Assembly: GCF_007859735.1 (NCBI RefSeq)
Contig: NZ_SIHI01000008.1
Coordinates: 1 to 64,000 of the forward strand
Length of the DNA stretch: 64,000 nucleotides
Origin: Thalassoglobus neptunius
GTDB taxonomy: Bacteria > Planctomycetota > Planctomycetia > Planctomycetales > Planctomycetaceae
Direction: 5' to 3'
The notes under the pieces are model-generated. The model did no database searches. It was not told where the DNA came from and was given only the letters and a program-made list of their open reading frames with translations. Of this stretch, positions 37,490 through 46,933 are shown one piece after another. The position numbers and the translations under genes are program-made. Within the stretch, counting starts at the first letter, position 1. Each line of letters begins with the position of its first letter.

Positions 37490-38020
37490 GTGTTCAGCCC
37501 GTATGAGGAACTTGAGTACCTCGCGGATTATCTGCCCGAGGAGGGAGAGATGGTCTTGGTCTCTCGTGAATCGGGTGAGCTCGTATGCAAGCCGTATCAA
37601 AAGGACGAACTGAGAGACGGCATTCATGATGCCCAGTTGTATGGGTTTCTGGTTCAGGCCAACGAACGACTTCACACAGCGGGCGCTCTTCCGTTGTTCG
37701 TGACAGCCATGCTGCTGGTTTGGTCCATCATCTTCATTCATGGACTCGTCGGCTTGGGCTGGTCTTACTGGTACATCGTTCCAGGATTAACGCTTCCGTT
37801 GCTCTATGGTTGTTTCGTCTGGGTTCGACAACGTCAGCAGGCGTATTTCCAGAAGATGATTCTTCCGCAACTGCAAAGTGAGCTTCAACGGCGCCAAATT
37901 CCGTTCTATGCGCTGGTCGCGGGCATTCGACAACACTCTGAGTTCCAAACGCTTCTCGATGAGATTGTCCACTGGTCACCGCAGTCCAGTGAGTTATCAT
38001 CCTCCCATATGCGAAGTTGA
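37490..38020 (+). CDS. Small membrane protein of unknown function
   Basis: 176 residues. GTG 37490 is chosen because GGAGG (37477-37481) stands eight bases upstream; the frame is open 14 codons earlier without such a site. An acidic N-terminal part (FSPYEELEYLADYLPEEGE) is followed by two hydrophobic segments (LPLFVTAMLLVWSIIFIHGL and WYIVPGLTLPLLYGCFVW) and a basic, helical C-terminus (RQRQQAYFQKMILPQLQSEL). It is likely inserted in the inner membrane. It lies between thrC and a rhomboid protease, and its stop codon sits inside a 9-bp inverted repeat. Confidence 0.7.
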   Translation: MFSPYEELEYLADYLPEEGEMVLVSRESGELVCKPYQKDELRDGIHDAQLYGFLVQANERLHTAGALPLFVTAMLLVWSIIFIHGLVGLGWSYWYIVPGLTLPLLYGCFVWVRQRQQAYFQKMILPQLQSELQRRQIPFYALVAGIRQHSEFQTLLDEIVHWSPQSSELSSSHMRS

Positions 38021-38035
38021 ACGAACATCGCATAT
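38005..38035. repeat. Perfect inverted repeat spanning a stop codon
   Basis: CATATGCGA (38005-38013) and TCGCATATG (38027-38035) are perfect inverted copies around a 13-base loop. The loop contains the TGA stop of the upstream membrane protein (38018-38020). There is no T-tract, so a terminator is unlikely. An operator or an mRNA hairpin ahead of the rhomboid gene are alternatives. Confidence 0.6.
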
Positions 38036-38099
38036 GACCGAAGATCGCTGGCAAGCACCTTGGTGGCGGCGATCGACTTCGTAGGGACATAAGGAAGTT

Positions 38100-39122
38100 A
38101 TGGGTGTTGAGAATCGGGATTACATGCGTGAAGAGTCCTCCTACAGGTACGGGGGGAGTTCACACCCATGGATGCAGAATATTGTTAAGACGCTGATCAT
38201 TGTCAATGTGATCGTTTTCGTCGGTCAGCTCGTCATCAAAAGCCCAATGAGTTTTGACGAGTTCAAGACTCGGTTCGAGATGAACGCTCCGATCGTTCCT
38301 CAGAATGCGAATCTCGAGGAAGTCTATCAGCAACTCCGACAACAAAATCGTCTGCCCGATACTCCAGTTCTGAATCGCTGGATGACGCTGGAAACGACGA
38401 AAGTTCTCCAAGGCCAAATCTGGCGTTTGACCACTTACGACTTCTTGCATTCCACAGAAACGATCTGGCACATCGTCTTCAATATGTGGCTGCTGTTTCT
38501 CGCTGGTCGACAGGTCGCTGCCAAGTATGGTCAGTACGAGTTTCTCTGGTTCTATCTGACGGCCGGAGTTTTCTCAGCGGTGTTCTACATCATCTGGGGG
38601 CTCATTAACGGTGAGAACGTCGCTGCGGTGGGGGCATCGGGGGCTGTTTCGGCGGTGCTTGTTCTCTACGCCATGAACTGGCCACATCATCGCTGGTATA
38701 TCTATGGAATCATCCCTGTTCCGGTGATCCTGCTGGTCGTCATTTCTGCGGGGATGGACTTTCTTCCGATGTTGAAACAACTCACCGGGGGGAATCGAGG
38801 CGATCATATCGCTCACTCAGCCCATATCGGCGGGATGTTGTTCGGGTTTCTTTATTACCGGCGGGCATGGCAGATCTCGTCGCTGATCCCCAAGGGAATT
38901 TCGAAGAACAATGTGTTCCGACGGATGCGGGGTCCAAAGCTGAAAGTGCATCAACCACCCGTTCAGGAAGAGACCACTTCGAGTCTCGGAACGACAATTC
39001 CTCCACACATCGCTGAGAAAGTTGACAAGATCTTGCAGAAGATCAGTGAGTCAGGCGAGGCGAGCTTGACCCATGAGGAGCGTGAGTTTCTCGCCGAATC
39101 AAGTCGCCGCTACCGCCGCTGA
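38100..39122 (+). CDS. Rhomboid-family intramembrane serine protease
   Basis: 340 residues; AAGGAAG precedes the ATG. Six or so membrane helices, with the catalytic dyad in VGASGAVSAVL (Ser180) and HSAHIGGMLFG (His242). FLHSTETIWHIVFNMWLLFLAG has the HxxxNMxxL motif of loop 1 and helix 2. A soluble segment of about 55 residues after the first helix is a longer insertion than in GlpG. The C-terminus (KVDKILQKISESGEASLTHEEREFLAESSRRY) is cytoplasmic and similar to that of other planctomycete rhomboids. It cleaves membrane proteins within the bilayer; targets are unknown. Confidence 0.92.
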   Translation: MGVENRDYMREESSYRYGGSSHPWMQNIVKTLIIVNVIVFVGQLVIKSPMSFDEFKTRFEMNAPIVPQNANLEEVYQQLRQQNRLPDTPVLNRWMTLETTKVLQGQIWRLTTYDFLHSTETIWHIVFNMWLLFLAGRQVAAKYGQYEFLWFYLTAGVFSAVFYIIWGLINGENVAAVGASGAVSAVLVLYAMNWPHHRWYIYGIIPVPVILLVVISAGMDFLPMLKQLTGGNRGDHIAHSAHIGGMLFGFLYYRRAWQISSLIPKGISKNNVFRRMRGPKLKVHQPPVQEETTSSLGTTIPPHIAEKVDKILQKISESGEASLTHEEREFLAESSRRYRR

Positions 39123-39127
39123 TTGTT

Positions 39128-40591
39128 TCAGCACTTTGCAGAAACCGTGCGACGTCCCGTCTGGAGATGATGGCTTCTTACGGGGGAAATGTCTTCGGCC
39201 GGAGACTCGAAGAGTGAAGCTCCCTGCAATTCCGAAGGGCAGGGGAGATCGAGAATGTCCAGAATGGTCGGGGCAATTTGCGTCAGCGAGATCGGTTGTT
39301 GCACGACGCGATGACGAATTCCGGGTTGCCTGATCCAGAAAATTCCTTCGGGATCTGCATGGCTGCTGAGCGGGTTCTGCTCAATTCGGACAAGGTCTGA
39401 GAGCAAGACCTTCTGCCGGGTCTTTTGGTCCGTCAGCAACTCTTCTTTCGCGGCGATGCTTCGTCGCGTCGCGATTCCTGTCAGTCGATTGGAATGCTGA
39501 CGAAGTTCAAAGGCCGGACGACCTTCGGAGTCGATCAGCGACTCCAGAGCGTTTACGGCAGTGGCAGCATCGTCGCAGTTTTCGAATCGCAATCGGAACT
39601 CGGGGCCGAATGTCGGTTCGGAGAAGACGCTACGGTTGGGGGCCAGTTGTTGTTCCAGAAACTCCCGCCCGACGAACGACGATTCGCGAGAAGAACCTGC
39701 TTGATCATGTTCCGGGAAGGCTCGTTGTCCTAAGCCTGGGACGACCATGATGGTCGCTTGGGGATCCAGCCTCAAGAACCGTTCGATGGTTTGATCGATG
39801 CTTCGGTAGCACTCCAGAAGAGCTGTGCGAAATGTCAGCAGATCGGAAGCAGAAGCACGAATGGGAAAGAGTTCGGGTTGGAAATATCGCCAGTAGCGAC
39901 GTTGAAAGTGAGAAGCTGTGTGAGACCGAAACATCGATAATGCCGGACGATGAGAACTGTAATACTCTTCGAAGAGATCACACTGAATGGCATCCAGAAG
40001 AAGCGGCCGTTTCCAGCGGACTGATCGAGTTCGTTCGGCGAAGAGTTGTTGCAGAATTCTTTGTGCGGTCTGACCGGTGAGTCCTCGCTTCCTCAGCGAG
40101 CGGAAAAGTCCGAGCGTTTCTCGAGCACCGATCGGTGTTGAGTGGTCTCGGTCGTCAGTTGCGCGTTGAAGAAAGAACCGGGATAACAGTTCGAGTTCAT
40201 CGTTCGAGAGCAGTTGAGCGATTGGGGAATTCGACTCGCTCAGATCTTCATTGAGTGAGCGAACTTCATCGTCATCAAAACATGTCCCGCACTGGGCAAT
40301 GGGTCTTCCGGAGTCGGCAATCGATTCGACAACCGGCGACGATCGAACGCTTGAAGGTAAGGCGAGACGATCTTCCTGATGGACATGATGTGGCAGTCCG
40401 GAATACACGGTTTGCCATTGAGTCGTCGAGTGAAGCCACTTTCCGGAAGCTTCTGCATCTGTTGTTGCAACGATCGATTGGTTTCGCAACCTGTCGAACG
40501 CGGGAAGTTCTCCTGCTTGAATGAACAGGTTCAGCAGTTCGGTGGAGAGTTCATTCAACTCAAGACAGATGACTCGTCGATCGTTGGGCAT
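39128..40591 (-). CDS. Alkaline-phosphatase-superfamily protein (type I phosphodiesterase-like)
   Basis: 487 residues from MPNDRRVICLELNEL; GGGAAAC precedes the ATG. The opening CLELNELSTELLNLF and LPAFDRLRN resemble the D-x-x-P-x-L-x-x-L start of nucleotide pyrophosphatase/phosphodiesterase proteins. TTQWQTVYSGLP resembles their T-x-W-P-T-V-Y-T-G nucleophile region. Later motifs are VVPGLGQRAFPEHDQAG, HADPEGIFWI and SLTQIAPTILDILDLP. The usual SDHG metal motif is not visible as such, so metal binding may be altered. No signal peptide is evident. Substrate is unknown; relatives occur in glycan gene clusters. Confidence 0.7.
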   Translation of the reverse strand: MPNDRRVICLELNELSTELLNLFIQAGELPAFDRLRNQSIVATTDAEASGKWLHSTTQWQTVYSGLPHHVHQEDRLALPSSVRSSPVVESIADSGRPIAQCGTCFDDDEVRSLNEDLSESNSPIAQLLSNDELELLSRFFLQRATDDRDHSTPIGARETLGLFRSLRKRGLTGQTAQRILQQLFAERTRSVRWKRPLLLDAIQCDLFEEYYSSHRPALSMFRSHTASHFQRRYWRYFQPELFPIRASASDLLTFRTALLECYRSIDQTIERFLRLDPQATIMVVPGLGQRAFPEHDQAGSSRESSFVGREFLEQQLAPNRSVFSEPTFGPEFRLRFENCDDAATAVNALESLIDSEGRPAFELRQHSNRLTGIATRRSIAAKEELLTDQKTRQKVLLSDLVRIEQNPLSSHADPEGIFWIRQPGIRHRVVQQPISLTQIAPTILDILDLPCPSELQGASLFESPAEDISPVRSHHLQTGRRTVSAKC

Positions 40592-40780
40592 AGACAGTTT
40601 CCCGATGGCAACAGTTGGCAAAAGGCGTCAATGATGATGCGATACTCCAACTTACAGCATGGGGAAATTGACGACCGATAATTCTGTCGCAACATTGGCG
40701 AAACCGTCAGAACGTGTACAACCATCCGAATCGATCCACGATTACCAGTTTGTTTCCTTTCAGCAACATTCCGGAATCGA

Positions 40781-41596
40781 TCAATTGGGATCGCAGATTG
40801 CCTTCATTGCTTGCAGTCCAGATTTTGCCACGGAAAGCGGGTCTGCTGCCCACAGGTCTTCTCGAAACAGTTCCAGCGAGACGAAACCGGAGTAGCCAAT
40901 CTGTCGAAGCAGGGCGACAAACTTCTTGAGGTCAATCACTCCCTGCCCGGGCATCACGCGATCGGGGTCTCTTTGCTCTCCAGCAGGTGGCGTTGCTGGG
41001 GCATCATCAAAATGGCAAACCGCAATCTGTTCTGGTCGAAGTTGTGCGATGTCGTCGTGTCCAGCTCCGCCACGAAAATCATGAAACGGATCGAGAACAA
41101 TTGTCGCTTCGGGATGCTTCGAGTCATTCATGATCTGAAGCGCTGCTGCAATCGAGTTGACTTCCTGTGCAAATCCGAGGTACTCCATCGACGGTCGAAC
41201 GCCCATCTCGATGCCGATCTCGAGAAGTCGATGATAGCGCTCGGCAGCGAGTGTGAAATCGACATCGAAGTGCGGAGGGCCTGCCACTGAGTGCGGGGCA
41301 CCGACAGCGACTGCCTGCTCCATGCGCCTGCGGCATTCTGCGATGCCTTCCTGGTCCGCGGGGCCATCGGGTTCGCACCATCCCTTGAGCATGACCGTTG
41401 TCGGAACAGCCAGCCCGTGATCATCGACTGCCTTCCGGATCTCGGTCAGCGTCCCGCCTGATTCGAGGTGTTCATCAATGTCGGCATGCCATAGCTCAAT
41501 TCCGTCGTAGCCCGCTTCTGCAGCGACTCGAATCTTGTCCAGAATTGGAGTGGGTTTGATGGTGCTTGAGTTGAGCGAGTATCGAAATTGTGTCAT
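40781..41596 (-). CDS. Sugar phosphate isomerase/epimerase (xylose-isomerase-like TIM barrel)
   Basis: 271 residues from MTQFRYSLNSSTIK. TIM-barrel metal ligands appear in order: GIELWHADID, SMEYLGFAQ, IVLDPFHDFRGG, VCHFDDAPATPP and FVSLELFRED. This is the pattern of inositol catabolism IolE/IolI-like and hydroxypyruvate-isomerase-like proteins, but I cannot choose between them. The frame is open 40 codons further upstream without family similarity. The alkaline-phosphatase-superfamily gene lies 190 bases downstream on the same strand. Confidence 0.87.
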   Translation of the reverse strand: MTQFRYSLNSSTIKPTPILDKIRVAAEAGYDGIELWHADIDEHLESGGTLTEIRKAVDDHGLAVPTTVMLKGWCEPDGPADQEGIAECRRRMEQAVAVGAPHSVAGPPHFDVDFTLAAERYHRLLEIGIEMGVRPSMEYLGFAQEVNSIAAALQIMNDSKHPEATIVLDPFHDFRGGAGHDDIAQLRPEQIAVCHFDDAPATPPAGEQRDPDRVMPGQGVIDLKKFVALLRQIGYSGFVSLELFREDLWAADPLSVAKSGLQAMKAICDPN

Positions 41597-41816
41597 GGGA
41601 ACTTTGTCGAGATTGATTGAAGAATATGTGAAGAAACTGTGAATCGGTTCGCAGCAAGCTGCTGATGTCAATTGGGTTTCATTGAACAGAGCATATCGAA
41701 CCAAGGCAAGAGGCACAATTTTTAAGCTGATCCACCGACTTTAGGACAGAAATCGATTCTAAACGTCTTTTCGCATCTCATTCACGAAATCTTCTTTTTC
41801 GGGGGGTAGCATTCGC

Positions 41817-41864
41817 GCCAGATCAATAATCGGAAGCTATGCCAGATCAATAATCGGAAGCTAT
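41817..41864 (+). repeat. Perfect 24-bp tandem duplication
   Basis: Two adjacent identical 24-base units beginning GCCAGATCAATAATCGG and ending AAGCTAT. The unit length is a multiple of three, but no supported reading frame runs through it. Replication slippage is the simplest origin. Confidence 0.9.
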
Positions 41865-42186
41865 GAGAGTACGTCCTGACCCACTCATCTTCATTGGAAG
41901 ATGTTTCATTCAACGGTGCCATGGCAGGCAGTGTGGTTGCAGGACTTCGTGCGGCGTAGTGGTATATCAGGCACGAGTACATCTGTCGGGATAGCGACTG
42001 TAGAGATTGACATAAAACACGGGTTCGAAGTGCGAAGCGAGTGAACTTCATGTGGGCTGCACTCTTTGAGCCAGAACAAAATCCAAAACAGAAGGAGTGT
42101 CGCCCTCCCAGAATAAGCGCTCAGAGTCCATTGAATGTCGATCGCAACAGAGTGTTCTGTTGTGAGTTGGAAATGTTTTATTTTTT

Positions 42187-42215
42187 TGTGACTTAACTGT
42201 TTGGAAGTTAGAAGC
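42187..42215 (+). promoter_or_regulatory. Possible promoter of the DUF1559 gene
   Basis: TTGTGA (42187-42192) and TAGAAG (42210-42215) are 17 bases apart in an AT-rich stretch, about 40 bases before the ATG. Both boxes are imperfect. Confidence 0.3.
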
Positions 42216-42254
42216 AGTTGAGCTCCAAAGATGAGTATCCCAGGAGAAACTCTA

Positions 42255-43475
42255 ATGAAGCGTACTATGTTGAAGCGGTCCGCAGATCGTCGCGGATTCA
42301 CACTGATCGAACTGCTGGTCGTGATTGCAGTCATCGTGATTCTTGTGGCCCTGTTGGTGCCAGCTGTTCAGCGTGCTCGTGAAGCAGCACGAAGTGCATC
42401 TTGCAAAAACAACCTTCGCCAGTTCGGAATCGGTTTCTACACATTCGCAGAACAAGATCCTCAGAAGCGACTTTGCACAGGTGCTTACGACTTCCGTCGT
42501 GACGGATGTGTTGACACTTGGGGTTGGGTTGCCGACCTCGTCAACATCGGAGCAGCTTATCCTTCAGAGATGATCTGCCCATCAAACCCACTCCAGTACT
42601 CAGAAAAGGTCAACGACCTTCTCGGTGCTGACACCACAGACGGAAAAGACGGAGCTCCTGTTTCTCGTCTCGACACCGGATTGTGCAACAGCACTGACGG
42701 TTTGACTTCACTCGCTGCTGGTACTCGTGGAACTTTCCTCGTTGACCGAATTCTGACACAAGGTTACTCCACCAACTACGCAAGTAGCTGGCACATGGTT
42801 CGATCCGGTGTTCGTACAATCGACGATGGATCAGGAAACCTCGTTCCAACTTCAGGAACTAAAGGTCTGGGCGGATCGAACGGTCCAATCACTCTGAGTG
42901 TTGTTGAAACTTCACCAATCGTTTCCAGTGCGATCGCCATGCTCGGCGATGCGGCTCCTGGGGACGCTGATGAAGCTGTCCTGGTTGAAGATCTTCCTGG
43001 TCTGGTTTCTGCAAACGCTCGACTCGTTGAATCCTTCAACGACGGTCCTGCACAGTCTTCAGGCGACAACATCGTTCTGATCACAACTGCAGATGTTGTT
43101 CTGACAGCTGGTGGCGTTCACGCCTGGAAATTCGACATCCTCCCAACCGAGAACACTCCTGCCGGAGTTGATCGCGGTAACGAAGATGGAACACTCGCTG
43201 GCGACGGCATCATCTGGTTGCAGGATACTCGCGACTGGTTCGCTCTTCACGGTGCAGGATCACAGCCATCTTGCAACATCCTGATGGCTGACGGAAGCGT
43301 TCGCACCTTCCGTGACCTGAATGGCGACGGATACCTCAACCCAGGTTTCCAACCAGCAACAGCATTCGATGCTGGCGATGGATACCTCGATGGAACAGTC
43401 GAACTGACAAAAACCGCCAACTACGGTGGAATCGACATCATCCGTTCTTCGACGATCAAAGGAAGCTTCGAATAA
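42255..43475 (+). CDS. DUF1559 prepilin-like (type IV pilin N-terminal methylation) protein
   Basis: 406 residues from MKRTMLKRS, with AGGAGAAA eight bases before the [23 protein letters not shown] is a prepilin-peptidase site and hydrophobic helix, and [20 protein letters not shown] is the signature that follows it in the DUF1559 family. The C-terminal [20 protein letters not shown] is the usual H-x9-DG-like end. These pseudopilin-like proteins exist in dozens of copies per planctomycete genome; their role is unknown, perhaps surface or fibre components. Codon use is strongly biased to a small set (GAA, AAC, CGT, GGA), suggesting high expression. Its terminator is at 43509. Confidence 0.95.
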   Translation: MKRTMLKRSADRRGFTLIELLVVIAVIVILVALLVPAVQRAREAARSASCKNNLRQFGIGFYTFAEQDPQKRLCTGAYDFRRDGCVDTWGWVADLVNIGAAYPSEMICPSNPLQYSEKVNDLLGADTTDGKDGAPVSRLDTGLCNSTDGLTSLAAGTRGTFLVDRILTQGYSTNYASSWHMVRSGVRTIDDGSGNLVPTSGTKGLGGSNGPITLSVVETSPIVSSAIAMLGDAAPGDADEAVLVEDLPGLVSANARLVESFNDGPAQSSGDNIVLITTADVVLTAGGVHAWKFDILPTENTPAGVDRGNEDGTLAGDGIIWLQDTRDWFALHGAGSQPSCNILMADGSVRTFRDLNGDGYLNPGFQPATAFDAGDGYLDGTVELTKTANYGGIDIIRSSTIKGSFE

Positions 43476-43508
43476 GACGGATTTGTTGATCGTTTGACAA
43501 ATTCAACT

Positions 43509-43550
43509 ACCGGGAGTCGGTGTATGCCGACTTCCGGTTTCTTGTGTTTT
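43509..43550 (+). terminator. Rho-independent terminator of the DUF1559 gene
   Basis: ACCGGGAGTCGG (43509-43520) pairs with CCGACTTCCGGT (43527-43538) over 12 bp with one G-T pair and a 6-base loop. TTTCTTGTGTTTT follows. It lies about 35 bases after the stop and shows that the next gene begins further downstream. Confidence 0.88.
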
Positions 43551-43607
43551 CATCGAGCCACAAACGACCCGTCAGTTGTGTGTGCGCCGTCGACCGACTT
43601 TCTCGAT

Positions 43608-46600
43608 ATGAGCCATTCATCAAAAGTGAATTCTCCATTGGTTCCAGAAGCTGACCGTGACTGTCCGAAGTGCGGAGCAGCGATTCCCCGGGCAATGCTG
43701 CGTTGTCGTGATTGCGGAACCCGCGTTGGTGTCTCGAACGGGGCTCAGTCGGCAGACAAGAGTCGAACACCCCAGACAAGTCTTCGGGAATCAAGCGAAC
43801 GCATCGGTTCGCGAAAGCCCGAAGTCGCAGGGAAAACAAAGACGCCGTCAGGTGCCGATCATTTGTCCGCTGCCGTCAGCGATTCGAAGGCTCCTGCTGT
43901 TGAGACCAACGATGTTTCGCAGAATCGGGTGAAACTTGCTGACTCCGGGGAAGCGACTCCGAAGTCCGACAGAGTTTCGACGAAGTGTGGACATTGTCAA
44001 CGTGTCGTGAATGCCCCACGCGATCTCGCCGGTGCCGAAGTCCGATGCCCATCCTGCGGCAAGGCAGTGCGTCTTCCAAAGCTGAAGGTTTCAGAATCAG
44101 GGGCATCGAAGTCTTCCGGGAATGAAGAGGAGGCTCCTGAACACGTCGTGCGCCGGCAACTCGCCGAAGTCGTTCAGAACGCTATTCGCGAGACTGATCT
44201 CACATTGATCGAGAGTCCGACCAGCAGCGATCAGGCACGAAAAGGGAAAGTGAAAAAGTACGTTCAACTTGTCGAACGCCACGCGGAAACTCCACTCGAT
44301 TATCGGAAGTCGAAGGACGCTCGCGAAGCCATTCGAAAACTCGTTGAGCTGCAAAGTCAATCTGGCGGGGAAGCCATTCTCGGACTACTTCCCAAACTCT
44401 CCGATCAGGTTCGTCCCGATGCGATTCGAGCAATCGGAAAACTCAGAATTGCACAGGGATTCGAACCGGTGATGCGAACTCTTCTGAGTTCTTCATCCGA
44501 GGAAGTCGAAGCAGCGATTCGCGCAGCTGGGAATTTTGGTGTCGCGAATGTTGTGTTGCCGCTTCTTTATGTTCAAACAATTAACCCGGAACATCGAATT
44601 CGAATTGCATCTTCGATCGCCCGGCTGGGCGAACCGGCTTTGAAGCCATTGCTGGGAGTCGTGACGTCTCCGTCGAGTTCGGATTCCTTGCGGCATGCTG
44701 CACTCTCCGCGTTGCGAGAGCTGAAGTCTGAAAACAGCGTCGAAGCCTTGGCTGCGATTCTCGATCACGATTCTCTTCCGATCAGGCAAATCGCGACTGA
44801 AGCGTTGGTCGAGATTGATGATCCAAGGACACTCCGCCCGCTGATGAAACTGGCATCTGATCCGGATCCAGAGATTCGCCAGAACGCGATCAAAGGGCTG
44901 GCTCGTACGAGATCCAAAAAGGTTGCTCCCGTTCTCGTTGAAGCACTGAACGATTCTTCGGGAGAAGTTCAGCGAAATGCGATCGTGGGATTGGGGGAAC
45001 TCGGGGACAAATCCTTCGTTTCCAATCTCGCTCCGTTCCTTGATAGCGACAATCAAGAAGTTCAACTGACATCTGCAGAAGCGATTGCCCGACTCGGCGA
45101 CAAGCGAATTGTTCCGAAGTTGCTCGGGCTTCTGGAGAACGAAACGCATGGACGTCACGATCCGGACGTTCTTCATCGCCTTGTCAAAGTGCTTCATAAG
45201 TTTCGTGATCCGCGTTCTGTTCTTCCGCTTTGCGAACTGCTCGATACTGCGGATGCGAAATTGCGTCGCCGGGTCGTCGAGTCTCTCGGTGCCGTCGGGG
45301 ATTCAGCCGCTCGTCCGGCACTCGAACGTGTGTTGCAGCGTGATCATGCTGACGAAGTCCGTGCTTCGGCTGCGAAGGCTCTCGGTGATCTTGGTGATCC
45401 GAAAGCGATTGAGGTATTGACTTCTGCTCTTCACGAAACATCAGAAGTCCGGGTGAAAGCCCTCATTTCTCTCGCTCGTTTTAAGTCCTCCAATGCTTTG
45501 CCCGTCATTCGGGATATGGTCATCGACCCGCTTCCGCAGGTTCGCTATCAAGTCGCGAGTTTGCTCGGGGAAGTTGGAGACAAATCGTCGATCGCCGAAC
45601 TTGAAGAGTTAGCTGCCGACGACGAATTGATGGTGAAGCGTGCAGCTCTGAAGTCGCTGGAAACTTTAGGCGACGAGCGGAGTGAAGCGGAGATCGTCAA
45701 AGCTGGGCGAAAGTTGAAGAAGGCTCGGACAAAGGTCTCCAAGGGTCCTGCGTTGTCCGGCTTCGATGTGGGGGCTCTTTCTTCTGTCCCCGGTGGAATG
45801 GCGACGGTCATTGGGGGAGCAGCGTGTGTGCTTCTCCTGGCTGCCTACTTTCTGTTTTTCCGATCCGGAGGCGGAGGCGAAGAACAGGTTGTTGTCCTTC
45901 GAGGCAACGTGAGTTCCGTTGGGATCGCGGAAGATGGCGGGGTGATCGTCGCGTCCCGAAATCGCGGGATGACAGAGACTTGGCGAGTTTCCAGTGGTGA
46001 GCGACTCTGGTCAGGAACGGACATTCCCAAAGCGAAAGGAATGGTCGTTTCGAAAGGGCTGAACCAGGTGATGATCTCATCTGCGAAAAGTGCGCTCTTC
46101 TATGATTTCGGAACTGATGGCAGTCTGACCAACCCAGCAGAAGTTCCGGGTCACACTTCCGCCATTCGTGATACCGTATCGACGTCTGATCGTCGCTTCG
46201 CTGCCACGATTGACGTCGAAGGGATTGTTCGAGTCTGGAGTCTGGAAGCTCGAAACACGACGGGCGGACTGACGATTCCGAAGACTTCGAATGCCATCGC
46301 TCTTGCCGACGAAGGACGTTTGCTCGCCGGGGGAAATGTTGCCTTGCTCGTCTGGTCGGTCGAAACGGGAGAGATTCTCTTCGACGCCAATCAGATCGGG
46401 CGGATCTCGACGAAATCTGGAGCAATGACATCGGCGGCGATTTCCCCGAGTCTCGAATTCGTCGCTGCTGCTTATGGCGACGGAACAATTGTTGTCTACG
46501 ATCTCGAACGACAGCGCGAACTGTCTCGGCATTCAATTGTCGGTGGAAAGCCGCAACTGGTTTTTGACGAAGACAACGAGCTGATTGTAGTCAACCGAAA

Positions 46601-46784
46601 GCTCTATCGGCTGGCGGATTTGCGAAAAGGCGAGCTGCAAGAACTCGGACGGTCGATCGAGTCGCGGACTTCGTTCGAATATTGCAGCAAGACAAATCAA
46701 CTCGTGATGGCCAGCGATGAAGCGAGCGGGATCACCGTGACAGACGTCAAGACCGGGGATTCCAAACTTCTTGACCTGGAGTGA
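43608..46784 (+). CDS. Zinc-ribbon, HEAT-repeat, membrane-anchored propeller protein
   Basis: 1058 residues from MSHSSKVN; frames starting earlier would lie in the preceding terminator. Order of parts: a zinc ribbon CPKCGAAIPRAMLRCRDCG (about 18-37), a Ser/Lys-rich linker, a second ribbon KCGHCQRVVNA...CPSCGKAVRLP (about 124-160), and about twelve HEAT repeats (about 220-690, units like IRQNAIKGLARTRSKKVAP). One membrane helix follows (GGMATVIGGAACVLLLAAYF, about 728-750), then a WD40-like propeller (VRVWSLEARNT, VVYDLERQREL). The N-terminal part should be cytoplasmic and the propeller outside. Function is unknown; it looks like a scaffold linking both sides of the membrane. Confidence 0.85.
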   Translation: MSHSSKVNSPLVPEADRDCPKCGAAIPRAMLRCRDCGTRVGVSNGAQSADKSRTPQTSLRESSERIGSRKPEVAGKTKTPSGADHLSAAVSDSKAPAVETNDVSQNRVKLADSGEATPKSDRVSTKCGHCQRVVNAPRDLAGAEVRCPSCGKAVRLPKLKVSESGASKSSGNEEEAPEHVVRRQLAEVVQNAIRETDLTLIESPTSSDQARKGKVKKYVQLVERHAETPLDYRKSKDAREAIRKLVELQSQSGGEAILGLLPKLSDQVRPDAIRAIGKLRIAQGFEPVMRTLLSSSSEEVEAAIRAAGNFGVANVVLPLLYVQTINPEHRIRIASSIARLGEPALKPLLGVVTSPSSSDSLRHAALSALRELKSENSVEALAAILDHDSLPIRQIATEALVEIDDPRTLRPLMKLASDPDPEIRQNAIKGLARTRSKKVAPVLVEALNDSSGEVQRNAIVGLGELGDKSFVSNLAPFLDSDNQEVQLTSAEAIARLGDKRIVPKLLGLLENETHGRHDPDVLHRLVKVLHKFRDPRSVLPLCELLDTADAKLRRRVVESLGAVGDSAARPALERVLQRDHADEVRASAAKALGDLGDPKAIEVLTSALHETSEVRVKALISLARFKSSNALPVIRDMVIDPLPQVRYQVASLLGEVGDKSSIAELEELAADDELMVKRAALKSLETLGDERSEAEIVKAGRKLKKARTKVSKGPALSGFDVGALSSVPGGMATVIGGAACVLLLAAYFLFFRSGGGGEEQVVVLRGNVSSVGIAEDGGVIVASRNRGMTETWRVSSGERLWSGTDIPKAKGMVVSKGLNQVMISSAKSALFYDFGTDGSLTNPAEVPGHTSAIRDTVSTSDRRFAATIDVEGIVRVWSLEARNTTGGLTIPKTSNAIALADEGRLLAGGNVALLVWSVETGEILFDANQIGRISTKSGAMTSAAISPSLEFVAAAYGDGTIVVYDLERQRELSRHSIVGGKPQLVFDEDNELIVVNRKLYRLADLRKGELQELGRSIESRTSFEYCSKTNQLVMASDEASGITVTDVKTGDSKLLDLE

Positions 46785-46933
46785 TTTCTTCGGTGTGAAG
46801 CTCGGACATTTCAACGTCTTCGCATGCGATTGAGAACGCGCTCCCGGAGAAATTCCGCGCTCTCTTTGTTTCGTGGGATCTGCTACGCTCTGAGGATTGA
46901 AAGTGTTCTGTGCATTCTCGTTCCGTGTGTGGC

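Larger units (their letters stand above)
41597..42254. other. Intergenic region with tandem duplication and possible gene relic
   Basis: About 660 bases. It holds a perfect 24-bp tandem duplication at 41817-41840/41841-41864. A short plus-strand run (41867-41959) encodes SLEDVSFNGAMAGSVVAGL and ends R-A-A-stop, which looks like the tail of an FAD-dependent oxidoreductase but is preceded by a stop. The AT-rich part 42160-42230 probably carries the promoter of the prepilin-like gene. Confidence 0.4.

Noticed and set aside
41782-42051. Minus-strand 89-codon frame containing a duplicated HSFRLLIW segment
   Set aside because: The duplication is explained by the 24-bp tandem repeat; no ribosome-binding site or family signature supports a gene.
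45808-46536. Minus-strand open frame of 242 codons inside the HEAT/propeller gene
   Set aside because: Composition is Arg/Ser/Gln-rich shadow sequence; the plus-strand frame carries HEAT repeats and a membrane helix.
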